Positions 6,283 through 13,340 of a DNA stretch of 13,340 nucleotides are shown here, one piece after another; position 1 is the stretch's first letter, and each line of letters starts with the position of its first letter. The stretch comes from Erysipelotrichaceae bacterium (GTDB lineage: Bacteria > Bacillota_I > Bacilli_A > Erysipelotrichales > Erysipelotrichaceae). A program made the position numbers and the translations under genes. The stretch lies in NCBI GenBank assembly GCA_016302195.1, contig JAEDOA010000033.1, forward strand, positions 1-13,340, read 5' to 3'. Under the pieces are notes generated by a model, which did not search any database, was not told the DNA's origin, and saw only the letters and a list, made by a program, of their open reading frames with translations.

Positions 6283-7743
6283 CTACCATGGGGAATTATC
6301 ATTAGGTAATTTTCCTATAATGTTATAACGATTATCAATTGCGGGTTTTATTTCTTTCTTCAAAGAAATATAGTGAGCAATTATATCGTGAGTACAAACT
6401 AAACTATCATTCCAAACAAGATCCTTAACAACTTCTTTGGTATCATTTCCTCCCGTTGACATATACTTGCTAGTAGCAACTATATATTTTTTGGTTTTAT
6501 CTAATTCACTACCATCGAGTTCTAGAATTTTTAAATCTTTATTTTCGCAATCATAAATAACCTTTAGCCCTGAAAAGAAGATATTAGCATTGTTGCCAAA
6601 TCTTTCTGGGTCAAGTACAGTCCTAAACAGTTGATATATTCTTTCATAATCAAAAGTTGCTAGTTGAATTGTTTCATTAAAAGCGATTGCTTTATGAATA
6701 CTATATCTTGTAATAATTCCTTTTCTTATCCCTTGACCACAACTTGTAGTATTAAAATAAGCAAAATCTACATTAAAGTATTCCCTTATCGCATCAGCTA
6801 TTAGATCTCCCATTGCGCTTTCGTAAGCTAAACGCATCTTTATATCTTTAGTAGCAATCCCTAGTGGTTTTTGATAAAAATCATTAAATGGAGCGACAAC
6901 TTCTTCAACAAATTTGTTAATATTCTCGTCTTCTTTATGACAATTATGCAATACGTCGATTATTTCACATTGCCTATCAACTATTTTCTTTTTCTCTGTA
7001 TCATAATATAGAATCGCATTGGCTAGTGAAACTCCACCAAAACCGGCTTTGCACACTGTAATGCCCTGATATACCTTACAATAGTCTCCAGGAATATGTC
7101 CGCCAATAAACACATCTATTGGTAAATCAGCTAGTTTATCTAAACAATCAAATAATTCTCCAGATTCTTCGTTTTTAAAGTAAAAAGGAAAATGAGATAG
7201 AACAATAATGATATCTACTCCCTTTTCTTTTAATAATAAGACATATTTACGAATTTGACCCACTGTATCAATGACTTCAAAATCACTAAATGAGCTTTTT
7301 TCAACAATTTTATCGACATATTGAGTAGTTGCCCCTACAATGCCTATTTTCAATTCACCTTTTTCTAAGATGGTGTAAGGGGAAGTATTACTGATAAATC
7401 TATTTGTCTTTTTATCGATAATATTGCAACATAGTATTGGAAATAGTGTGCTAGAATATTTCACATTTTCAAGTAAAACATCTCTACCTTTGTCAAATTC
7501 ATGATTTCCTAAAACAAAGCAATCAGTTTTAAGTAGTTTTAATCCATCAAATACTTTTTTAGCTGGCCACAATGTTTTATTTGTATTATCACCTGCATCT
7601 AATAACAGGGTATACTCTGGATTTTTTTCTCTTATTTCTTCTATGGCGCAATAAAATCTCGATAAGCCAGGATAATCTTCGTCTTGGCGAAAATGTCCGT
7701 GAAAATCAGCATGAGATAAGATATCAAGTTTGATGATACTCAT
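6283..7743 (-). CDS. UshA/5'-nucleotidase-like metallophosphatase, paralog with intact motif I
   Basis: This 486-residue protein has the same two domains and order as its downstream neighbour. The calcineurin-type motifs are HADFHGHF (D13, H15), LLLDAGD (D52), GNHEFDKG (N80, H81), VLSHFPF (H184) and IGGHIPGD (H216, with P218 where the family has His or Gln). The C-terminal domain is recognised by MRLAYESAMGDLIADAI (about 303-319), by RFGNNANIFFSG and by TSKYMSTGGNDT. The family removes phosphate from nucleotides or other phosphomonoesters. The NGGGIR substrate motif reads NTTSCG, so nucleotide specificity is uncertain. There is no signal peptide, which implies action in the cytoplasm on imported or internally made substrate. 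The start overlaps the permease stop by 4 bases (ATGA), with GGGAGG upstream, so it belongs firmly to the ABC transporter operon. The protein ends in NDNSPW, as does its paralog. Confidence 0.85.
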   Translation of the reverse strand: MSIIKLDILSHADFHGHFRQDEDYPGLSRFYCAIEEIREKNPEYTLLLDAGDNTNKTLWPAKKVFDGLKLLKTDCFVLGNHEFDKGRDVLLENVKYSSTLFPILCCNIIDKKTNRFISNTSPYTILEKGELKIGIVGATTQYVDKIVEKSSFSDFEVIDTVGQIRKYVLLLKEKGVDIIIVLSHFPFYFKNEESGELFDCLDKLADLPIDVFIGGHIPGDYCKVYQGITVCKAGFGGVSLANAILYYDTEKKKIVDRQCEIIDVLHNCHKEDENINKFVEEVVAPFNDFYQKPLGIATKDIKMRLAYESAMGDLIADAIREYFNVDFAYFNTTSCGQGIRKGIITRYSIHKAIAFNETIQLATFDYERIYQLFRTVLDPERFGNNANIFFSGLKVIYDCENKDLKILELDGSELDKTKKYIVATSKYMSTGGNDTKEVVKDLVWNDSLVCTHDIIAHYISLKKEIKPAIDNRYNIIGKLPNDNSPW

Positions 7744-8567
7744 CCTTTTAGCCCTCCCTTGCTGACACCTGTAACAATGTTTTTACGACAGAATAAGAAC
7801 AATATAATCATTGGTAATACTACAATTGTTGCTCCTGCCATCAAAACTTCATACCTAATTCCAGTTTCATTTGTAAAAGCAAACAAACCAAATGGTAATG
7901 TACGATTTTGTTGAGAATTAATAACCAAAATACTCCATAAAAAGCTATTCCAGCAAGCAATCGCATTTAACAGTCCTATTGTTACTAAAGATGGTTTAGC
8001 AATAGGTACTAGTATTTCCCATAAGTATTGCCAATCTGAAGCCCCATCAACTTTTGCTGAATAATACAAACTATCGGGAACCGACATAAAGAAATTTCTC
8101 AGTATATATGTATAGAATATTGAACTTACAAAGGGAATTATCAAAGCAATCAAGGTATCATACAATTTCATCTTTACTATCGTTGTATAGTTTGTGATTA
8201 TCAGCATTTCAAATGGTATCATCATCATTGATATCAACAAAGCAAACAATATATCTCTTCCAGGAAACTTCAATTTTGAAAAAGAGAAGGCAGCCAAAAT
8301 TGAATTAAACATTGTCAAAGCAACACAACAAATAGTGACAATGACAGAGTTTAAAAAGTATCTACCAAATGGAGCAACCTTTAAGGCTGTAAGATAATTA
8401 TTGAATGTTGGATTTTCTGGTAAGAATGTTGGTGGAACTCTATTTGCTTCAAACCCTGTCTTAAATGAGGTGATAATCATCCAAATAAAAGGAAAAATCA
8501 TAAAAAATGCACCGATTGCTAAAAAGATATATACTAATGTTTTTTTCAACTTATCGCTTTTAGTCAT
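7740..8567 (-). CDS. Carbohydrate-type ABC transporter permease (UgpE/MalG type)
   Basis: A 275-residue inner-membrane protein with about six transmembrane segments, one of the two permeases of a CUT1-type importer. It starts with a short cytoplasmic tail and the hydrophobic LVYIFLAIGAFFMIFPFIWM. The cytoplasmic loop that contacts the ATPase reads YYSAKVDGASDWQYLWEILVPIAKPSL, here shown only by its key E/A-A-DGA and P residues around 167-195. Length and motif match UgpE/MalG proteins. The ATG at 8567 follows GGAGGG, which overlaps the stop of the partner permease 13 bases upstream. The stop TGA overlaps the start of the first metallophosphatase gene. The substrate cannot be read from the permease itself. 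Confidence 0.92.
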   Translation of the reverse strand: MTKSDKLKKTLVYIFLAIGAFFMIFPFIWMIITSFKTGFEANRVPPTFLPENPTFNNYLTALKVAPFGRYFLNSVIVTICCVALTMFNSILAAFSFSKLKFPGRDILFALLISMMMIPFEMLIITNYTTIVKMKLYDTLIALIIPFVSSIFYTYILRNFFMSVPDSLYYSAKVDGASDWQYLWEILVPIAKPSLVTIGLLNAIACWNSFLWSILVINSQQNRTLPFGLFAFTNETGIRYEVLMAGATIVVLPMIILFLFCRKNIVTGVSKGGLKG

Positions 8568-8580
8568 ATTTTATACCCTC

Positions 8581-9492
8581 CTAGTAATAGTTGTACTTTC
8601 TTTGAATTCTATTCTGTATCATGGTAAATATCAAAATAATAACAAATAGTACCATTGCGCTCGCTGCTGCATAACCTACCTTTAAGTTCTTATAGAATTG
8701 CTCATATAAATAGAAGATAACGGTATATAGGTTGTATGAAGGCCCTGGTTTTCCACCAAATAAAACATATAAGCCATCAAATACTTTGAATGCTGAAATC
8801 ATATTTACAATAGCTACCAAACCGATAGTAGGCGCTAATAAAGGAACTGTAATATTAAAGAAAATATCACTGCTTTTTGCTCCGTCTACTTTAGCAGCTG
8901 TATAATATTGAGGATCAATATTTTGTAATCCCGACAACAAAAGAATAATTGTAAATGGTAACATTGACCATATTCCATATATGCATAAACATATCATGGA
9001 ATACTTTGGATCATTTAACCAATTTATCGCACTTACATCAAACAATGAAAGAACATAGTTGATTATTCCATAATCATAATTGAATAACCATCTCCACACT
9101 AGTCCAATAGCTGCAGATGAGGTAACCATTGGCATAAAATATGCTGTTTGAAATAAACCTTTTAGTTTTTCAACACTATTCAATAATACCGCAATAATAA
9201 TTGATAGTACTAATGAAATCGACACTACTACTACAACATATATCAAAGTATTATAAATTGAACTAATAAAGTCTGGATCAGCAAAAATCTTTTGATAATT
9301 TGCCATACCATATGATGAGAAAGTATCAGTAAGAACGCGATAGTCTTGTTTAAAGCTGATCATAATGGCATTTATGAAGGGATAAATTGTAAATACAATG
9401 ATTCCAATCATAAATGGCAATAAAAATAATGCCGGTTTTAAAAATGTTTTTGGGGTAATAACCTCATCATTTTTTGTTTTGTACCTAAACAT
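8581..9492 (-). CDS. Carbohydrate-type ABC transporter permease (UgpA/MalF type)
   Basis: The partner permease of the importer, 303 residues from the ATG at 9492, with about six transmembrane segments starting at ALFLLPFMIGIIVFTIYPF. The ATPase-contacting loop is seen as YYTAAKVDGAKSSDIFFNITVP followed by L and AP residues. It lacks the extra N-terminal helices and large periplasmic loop of enteric MalF, which fits UgpA/LacF-like proteins. The frame is open to an ATG at 9516, but that site has no ribosome binding site. The ATG at 9492 has GTGGAG 6 bases before it and overlaps the ATPase stop by 8 bases, indicating translational coupling. Confidence 0.91.
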   Translation of the reverse strand: MFRYKTKNDEVITPKTFLKPALFLLPFMIGIIVFTIYPFINAIMISFKQDYRVLTDTFSSYGMANYQKIFADPDFISSIYNTLIYVVVVVSISLVLSIIIAVLLNSVEKLKGLFQTAYFMPMVTSSAAIGLVWRWLFNYDYGIINYVLSLFDVSAINWLNDPKYSMICLCIYGIWSMLPFTIILLLSGLQNIDPQYYTAAKVDGAKSSDIFFNITVPLLAPTIGLVAIVNMISAFKVFDGLYVLFGGKPGPSYNLYTVIFYLYEQFYKNLKVGYAAASAMVLFVIILIFTMIQNRIQRKYNYY

Positions 9493-10543
9493 AACGTTCT
9501 CCACTTTCTTCATCAAATAAGAATACTAATGATTTCTTAAAATCAAATCTTAATTCGCTTTCTTCCTTATATTCACTATTTGAGTCAACAAAAACTCTAA
9601 TTTCTTTATCTCCAACTTTCGCTGTTATTAGTGTATCCTTACCACTTAAAAAACTCTCCTTAACAGTGCAATGAAGTTTTCCTTTTTCACAATTGGTTAA
9701 TGCTTCAGCCCTAAATGCCAACACCACTCTTTTACCAACTAAATTAGAAGTATCAAATAATCCTTCAATTAAATAATCACAGTTATCGATTTTTATGCCT
9801 TTTTCCTCTACTTGCCCATGTAACTGGTTAATAGTAGGAATACCTATAAAATCCGCAACAAATAGATTGTGAGGTTCATTATATAACACTCTTGGGTTAT
9901 CAAATTGTTGTTTTACTCCTTTTTTCATTAGTAAAACATAATCTGAGATTGCTGATGCTTCGTCTTGGTCGTGAGTAACAAAGAAAGTAGTAACTTTTGA
10001 TTCTTTTTGAATTCTTCTGATTTCCTCTCTCATTTCAATACGCAATTTAGCATCTAGATTGCTTAATGGTTCATCTAACAACAATAATTTAGGATCTTTG
10101 ACTAAGGCTCTCGCGATGGCAACACGTTGTTGCTGGCCTCCTGATAATTCTTTGGGTTTACGATCTAAATAATCATCAATATGAACCATTTTGGCATACT
10201 TGATGGCTTTCTCAATTCTTTCTTTCTTTTTAACTTTTTTTATTTTTAAAGGAAAACAAATATTTTCTAGAACAGTCATATGAGGATATAATGCATAGTT
10301 TTGAAACACTAGTCCAACCTCTCTTTTTTCAGGAGGTAAATCTGTTACATCTACATCATCGAAATATATTTTTCCTTCACTGACAGGAAGAATCCCTGAA
10401 AGCATATTTAGCATTGTTGTTTTACCACATCCTGAAGGGCCTAATAGAGCAATTAGTTTTCCACTTTCAAATTCTGCGGTTAAATTATCAACAGCAGTAA
10501 CATTATTATATCTTTTTGTTAATCCCTCAACTCTAACTTTCAT
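9485..10543 (-). CDS. ABC transporter ATP-binding protein (UgpC/MsmK type)
   Basis: The ATPase that powers the importer, 352 residues. It shows Walker A GPSGCGKTT (35-43), Q-loop Q81, signature LSGGQ (133-137), Walker B LLLLDEP (153-159) and the switch histidine H191 in THDQDEA. A C-terminal regulatory TOBE region (about 240-345) is typical of the MalK/UgpC/MsmK branch and is a little shorter than in well-known members. Its first 11 bases overlap the end of the phosphodiesterase gene and its last 8 overlap the next permease start. In many Bacillota the ATPase is shared and encoded elsewhere; here a dedicated copy lies inside the operon. Confidence 0.93.
   Translation of the reverse strand: MKVRVEGLTKRYNNVTAVDNLTAEFESGKLIALLGPSGCGKTTMLNMLSGILPVSEGKIYFDDVDVTDLPPEKREVGLVFQNYALYPHMTVLENICFPLKIKKVKKKERIEKAIKYAKMVHIDDYLDRKPKELSGGQQQRVAIARALVKDPKLLLLDEPLSNLDAKLRIEMREEIRRIQKESKVTTFFVTHDQDEASAISDYVLLMKKGVKQQFDNPRVLYNEPHNLFVADFIGIPTINQLHGQVEEKGIKIDNCDYLIEGLFDTSNLVGKRVVLAFRAEALTNCEKGKLHCTVKESFLSGKDTLITAKVGDKEIRVFVDSNSEYKEESELRFDFKKSLVFLFDEESGERYV
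9499..9504 (-). promoter_or_regulatory. Ribosome binding site deciding the first permease start
   Basis: GTGGAG on the - strand, 6 bases before the ATG at 9492. It supports this start over the ATG at 9516, which has no such site. Confidence 0.65.
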
Positions 10544-11834
10544 CCACTAACATCTCCTTTAATACTCTACCATCTGTATCTTTCATATCAAAGCCGATCA
10601 TTTTTGCCATAGTAGCCGCCTCATCAACCATATTGGCTTGTTCTATTACAATACCCTTTTTTACTTTAGGGCCTGATGCAATAAATAAGGTATTTTCTTT
10701 TCTTTCCGGTCTACTACCGTGAGTAGCAGCTCCTACCTTATGTTCTCCTGGAACCCTCTTTGAGAAAATACATCCAGTGTCAACATGATCTGAGAAAGAA
10801 ATGTTGCGCTTGCTTTCGATAACAAAATCGAAAGGCCCATCTACATGATATTGATCTTTCATTTCTTCTTTGTCTAAAACATAAAGCAATTGAATATCTT
10901 TGTCCTGTTTCAAACCCTCTAGAAAATCTCGAACTTTCTTCTTCATCTTTTCATCTTCAGGATTAGCAAGTTCGATAAATGAGGTTAAGCAAGCACTATG
11001 AGCATAACAATCGCAATCTATCACATGTCCTTTACCATCAGTTCTGATAAAACCATTTTCCTTTAGTAATTCGTTCATTTCTAATGCTTCTTCAATATCA
11101 GTTTGACCATGATCTCCCATAATAACAAAGTTGGTATTATCAAAATCACCATATCTTCTGATTGATTCTAATAGAACTCCAAATTCTTCGTCATGCTTGC
11201 GCAATTGTTCAATTGTTTTTGGATGATATACTCCATAAGTGTGTCTAACGCTATCTAAATCACACATCTTTACAAAACAAACATCTGGTTGACCAAAATC
11301 TCTTATTAAATCAGGCGCAATTGCCATTGTATATAAATCTAAAGAACGATCTTCGCCCTTCAGGAATCTTCCATATTTCCAAAAATAAGCATCCATTAAA
11401 TTTTTAGTGGCTGTAGGCCATAAATATGTTTCTGGATTATAGCCCTGATAGTGATAAGGAACTATCATTGGCATATTGTAGGTATAATCCGCTTTGCCAG
11501 TTACTGGCCAAGATAATGAACAAGTGGTTAGTCCTAATTCTCTTGCATAATCAAGAATAGTTGGTGCTTTAACATCTTCTTTCATGCCAAACCAAACATC
11601 GTTTGGCCATAATCCCCTTTTTAAATACTCATTATTACATATGCCATGTCCTTCAACATATTTTCCCGTTACTATTGAAGTATGACAACAATATGTTAAA
11701 GCAGGGTGAACCGGTAACATATGGTGAACATATGAACCATTATTGATAATTTGGGAAAAGTTTTTCATTGTTTTCATTTGTTCGATATCACATGAACATA
11801 ATGCATCAATCATAAACACAAATAATTTTTTCAT
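10533..11834 (-). CDS. NPP-like phosphodiesterase, alkaline phosphatase superfamily
   Basis: This 433-residue protein carries the zinc-site pattern of nucleotide pyrophosphatases/phosphodiesterases. D10 is in FVFMIDAL. T47 is the nucleophile in LTYCCHTSIVTG, which matches the TFPNHYSIVTG-type motif and is followed by EGHGI. D194 and H198 are in DLDSVRHTYG, D241 and H242 in MGDHGQTD, and H372 in ATHGSRPERKENTLFIASGP. The family splits phosphodiester or pyrophosphate bonds in nucleotides, nucleotide sugars or glycerophosphodiesters; related members act on phosphonates or other esters. There is no signal peptide, so it is probably cytoplasmic, unlike many NPPs. It lies second in the operon, between the binding protein and the ATPase, which suggests it opens the imported solute before the two phosphatases act. 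A GGAG site precedes the ATG. The exact substrate is unknown. Confidence 0.87.
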   Translation of the reverse strand: MKKLFVFMIDALCSCDIEQMKTMKNFSQIINNGSYVHHMLPVHPALTYCCHTSIVTGKYVEGHGICNNEYLKRGLWPNDVWFGMKEDVKAPTILDYARELGLTTCSLSWPVTGKADYTYNMPMIVPYHYQGYNPETYLWPTATKNLMDAYFWKYGRFLKGEDRSLDLYTMAIAPDLIRDFGQPDVCFVKMCDLDSVRHTYGVYHPKTIEQLRKHDEEFGVLLESIRRYGDFDNTNFVIMGDHGQTDIEEALEMNELLKENGFIRTDGKGHVIDCDCYAHSACLTSFIELANPEDEKMKKKVRDFLEGLKQDKDIQLLYVLDKEEMKDQYHVDGPFDFVIESKRNISFSDHVDTGCIFSKRVPGEHKVGAATHGSRPERKENTLFIASGPKVKKGIVIEQANMVDEAATMAKMIGFDMKDTDGRVLKEMLVDES

Positions 11835-11848
11835 TGTCTTCTCCTTTT

Positions 11849-11883
11849 AAAAAACACAGTAACCACCTTAAAGGTGGTTACTG
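11849..11883 (-). terminator. Hairpin with T-tract between the binding-protein and phosphodiesterase genes
   Basis: CAGTAACCACC (11857-11867) pairs perfectly over 11 bp with GGTGGTTACTG (11873-11883) around a 5-base loop. On the - strand it is followed by TG and six T (opposite A 11849-11854). The position 18 bases after the binding-protein stop fits a partial terminator or mRNA-stabilising hairpin that keeps the binding protein more abundant than the rest. The T-tract runs straight into the AAAAGGAG ribosome binding site of the next gene. Confidence 0.8.
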
Positions 11884-11901
11884 CTTGAAACCATTAATAA
11901 T

Positions 11902-13164
11902 TTATTGATTTAATTCATTGTTTGCTGAAGCTATCATATCGTTGTATGCCTTTAAAGGTTCAACATTATTAAAGCAAGCTTCAGAAATCATCTTGTCGAT
12001 TGCTGTACGAACACCAGCAGATCCATTAATACTATTCAACCAATTAACTGCATCCTTTTGTTGGTACAAAGCCTTAATAGCAATATTTGTTTCAATATAA
12101 TCTTTAAATACTTGTTGTTCCATTGCATCTTTGTATGCTGGTAAAGCTCCAAAATGCACAGCCCATTCAGCTGCATTTTCTGCTTGAGAGAACCACTTTA
12201 AGAATTTATATGCAGCTTCTGCTCTTTCATCAGTTGATTTGAAACAAACATAGCCTCCGCCCCAAGAAGAAATATATGGATGCTGGCTGTCAGCTTGTGG
12301 AATTGGTGCAGCAGCAACTTCAAATGCACCATTGTTTTGTGTAGCATAACCAACTCCTGCACTAGAGCCGATATAAGAAGCTACAGCGCCTGAACAGAAT
12401 GGACCTGATAAATAATAGTCGTCACCAGGAAGACGGAAAATACCTTCCTTAATACAATTAGAGAACCATGTTAATTGATCTACAGCCACTTTATCGTTGA
12501 TAGCCATTTTCTTGTTCTTAGCATCAATATAGCCAGAGCCATTTTGTACTAATAAACCTTGGAATGTATCAATTGCTGAATCTGTTCCGAAACCAGGCTT
12601 ACCAGTTTTTTCATATAGTGTACGGCTAACTGTTTCCAATTCTTCCCAAGTAGTTGGTACTGATAAATTGTATTGATCAAATAAAGTCTTATTATAGAAT
12701 AATACTTCTGAAGTGATGATGATTGGAATCATGTAAACTGCTCCATCATTCCATTGAGTAATTTCACCATATAAATCTCCAGCTAAATTGTCTTTGAAAT
12801 TAGCAATACCAATTTTTTTATCAGCTAAATATGGTCCAAAATCAACTAATAAATCGTCAGCAATATAATCAGCAACATTTGTTGCGAATCTAGAACAAAT
12901 GTCAGGTCCTACGCCATTTCTAATTGCTTGAAGTAAATTAGCATCATAATCTTGATATGGTTGCTGAACAGCAATAACCTTAACTTCAGTTTGGCTGTTG
13001 TTAAATTCATCAATCATTTGATTAATAAAATCATTATGATGTTCTGTATATGTATGCCATAAAGTAACTTCAACTGGTCCGTCTGTTTTACCACTGTCTT
13101 TACTACAGCCTACAAAACTTAATGCCATTATTAAGGCAAGAGTGATTTGAATAAGCTTTTTCAT
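11902..13164 (-). CDS. Lipoprotein solute-binding protein of a UgpB-like ABC importer
   Basis: A 420-residue extracellular binding protein anchored by lipid. The signal peptide is MKKLIQITLALIMALSFVGC with the lipidated cysteine at position 20, although Phe at -3 is not the usual Leu. The mature part shows the family-1 binding-protein pattern: VEVTLWHTYTEHHNDFI at the start, LFYNKTLFDQYNLSVPTTWEEL (key residues about 155-176), and PENAAEW-like QAENAAEWAVHFGALPAY near 327-344. The segment SYIGSSAGVGY (263-273) resembles the ASSGS region of E. coli UgpB that helps hold glycerol phosphate, and SSWGGGYVCF (299-308) matches its GGASLWV region. This hints at a phosphorylated ligand but does not prove it. 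It is the first gene of the operon, has the strong site AGGGAGG before its ATG, and is followed by a hairpin. Confidence 0.9.
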   Translation of the reverse strand: MKKLIQITLALIMALSFVGCSKDSGKTDGPVEVTLWHTYTEHHNDFINQMIDEFNNSQTEVKVIAVQQPYQDYDANLLQAIRNGVGPDICSRFATNVADYIADDLLVDFGPYLADKKIGIANFKDNLAGDLYGEITQWNDGAVYMIPIIITSEVLFYNKTLFDQYNLSVPTTWEELETVSRTLYEKTGKPGFGTDSAIDTFQGLLVQNGSGYIDAKNKKMAINDKVAVDQLTWFSNCIKEGIFRLPGDDYYLSGPFCSGAVASYIGSSAGVGYATQNNGAFEVAAAPIPQADSQHPYISSWGGGYVCFKSTDERAEAAYKFLKWFSQAENAAEWAVHFGALPAYKDAMEQQVFKDYIETNIAIKALYQQKDAVNWLNSINGSAGVRTAIDKMISEACFNNVEPLKAYNDMIASANNELNQ

Positions 13165-13290
13165 ACTTCCTCCCTGTGCTTATTTAGCATAAGATAATTA
13201 TATAATATTTGTACTTATTATACATATACAATTGATTTCATTTTTAATATATTTGTAAGTATAATAGTTCTATTTATCAAAATATCGTTA
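13165..13290 (-). promoter_or_regulatory. Promoter region of the importer operon
   Basis: This is a 126-base A+T-rich leader with no gene. The ribosome binding site GGGAGG ends 4 bases before the ATG. Two TATAAT hexamers on the - strand, at 13217-13222 and 13197-13202, could be -10 boxes. No clear TTGACA lies at the right spacing, so the exact promoter is not settled. Confidence 0.45.
13201..13222. promoter_or_regulatory. Candidate operator: perfect inverted repeat over a -10 box
   Basis: TATAATA (13201-13207) and TATTATA (13216-13222) form a perfect 7-bp inverted repeat with an 8-base spacer. The right arm contains one candidate -10 box of the importer operon, where a repressor dimer would block transcription. 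All arm bases are A or T, so chance is a real possibility. Confidence 0.3.
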
Positions 13291-13340
13291 CTTGAAAAAG
13301 TAAATTCCAGTTTGAAAAAGAAAAATCCAGTTTGAAAGAG
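13291..13340. repeat. 20-bp tandem repeat, cut by the window edge
   Basis: Two full 20-base units stand head to tail. They are CTTGAAAAAGTAAATTCCAG (13291-13310) and TTTGAAAAAGAAAAATCCAG (13311-13330), differing at three positions. A partial third unit, TTTGAAAGAG (13331-13340), reaches the end. The array lies beyond the importer promoter and no gene is seen in it. Confidence 0.8.

Noticed and set aside
8194..8649. Two short + strand frames within the permease genes
   Set aside because: Both are antisense to conserved transmembrane coding sequence and lack ribosome binding sites.
11918..12100. 60-codon + strand frame inside the binding-protein gene
   Set aside because: It is antisense to a clear, intact lipoprotein gene and has no sign of its own translation.
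13205..13257. Direct repeat TACAAATAT on the - strand at 13257-13249 and 13213-13205
   Set aside because: Nine bases, nearly all A or T, 44 bp apart in a very A+T-rich leader. A chance match is too likely to call a site.

Overview
The window is A+T-rich bacterial DNA with tightly packed genes, strong AGGAGG-type ribosome binding sites and short T-tract terminators. This is typical of low-GC Bacillota (Firmicutes) and their Erysipelotrichia or Mollicutes-like relatives. At least two genes stop with TGA (folD and the downstream ABC permease), so the standard bacterial code applies rather than the Mycoplasma code. A choloylglycine (bile salt) hydrolase points to an animal gut inhabitant. Nothing seen here fixes the genus.

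Layout: two gene groups converge at about 3.7 kb. On the + strand (57-3684) lies a compact four-gene folate one-carbon operon. It encodes formate-tetrahydrofolate ligase (fhs), a methenyl-THF cyclohydrolase of the cyclodeaminase family (fchA), a divergent FolD, and a folate-type ECF transporter S component (folT). On the - strand, transcribed from about 13.2 kb leftwards, lies a seven-gene operon. In order it encodes a lipoprotein solute-binding protein, a nucleotide pyrophosphatase/phosphodiesterase-like hydrolase of the alkaline phosphatase superfamily, an ABC ATPase of UgpC/MsmK type, two sugar-type ABC permeases, and two tandem paralogous UshA/5'-nucleotidase-like metallophosphatases. A bile salt hydrolase gene follows 89 bp further on, either with its own promoter or by read-through. 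Two opposing hairpin terminators sit in and around the 47 bp between the convergent stop codons. The right edge carries an A+T-rich promoter region and 20-bp tandem repeats that run off the window.

How the genes work together: fhs, fchA and folD would interconvert formate and 5,10-methylene-THF, and folT would supply folate from outside. FolD appears to have lost the lysine and glutamine needed for its cyclohydrolase half-reaction, so the neighbouring FchA probably carries that step alone. The - strand operon looks like an import-and-dismantle system for a phosphate-containing solute. The binding protein and ABC transporter resemble the Ugp (glycerol-3-phosphate/phosphodiester) branch. The phosphodiesterase and both phosphatases lack signal peptides, so they should act in the cytoplasm after uptake. 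The substrate is not known, and the two phosphatases depart from canonical 5'-nucleotidases at several active-site positions. This operon is the best candidate here for an undescribed system.
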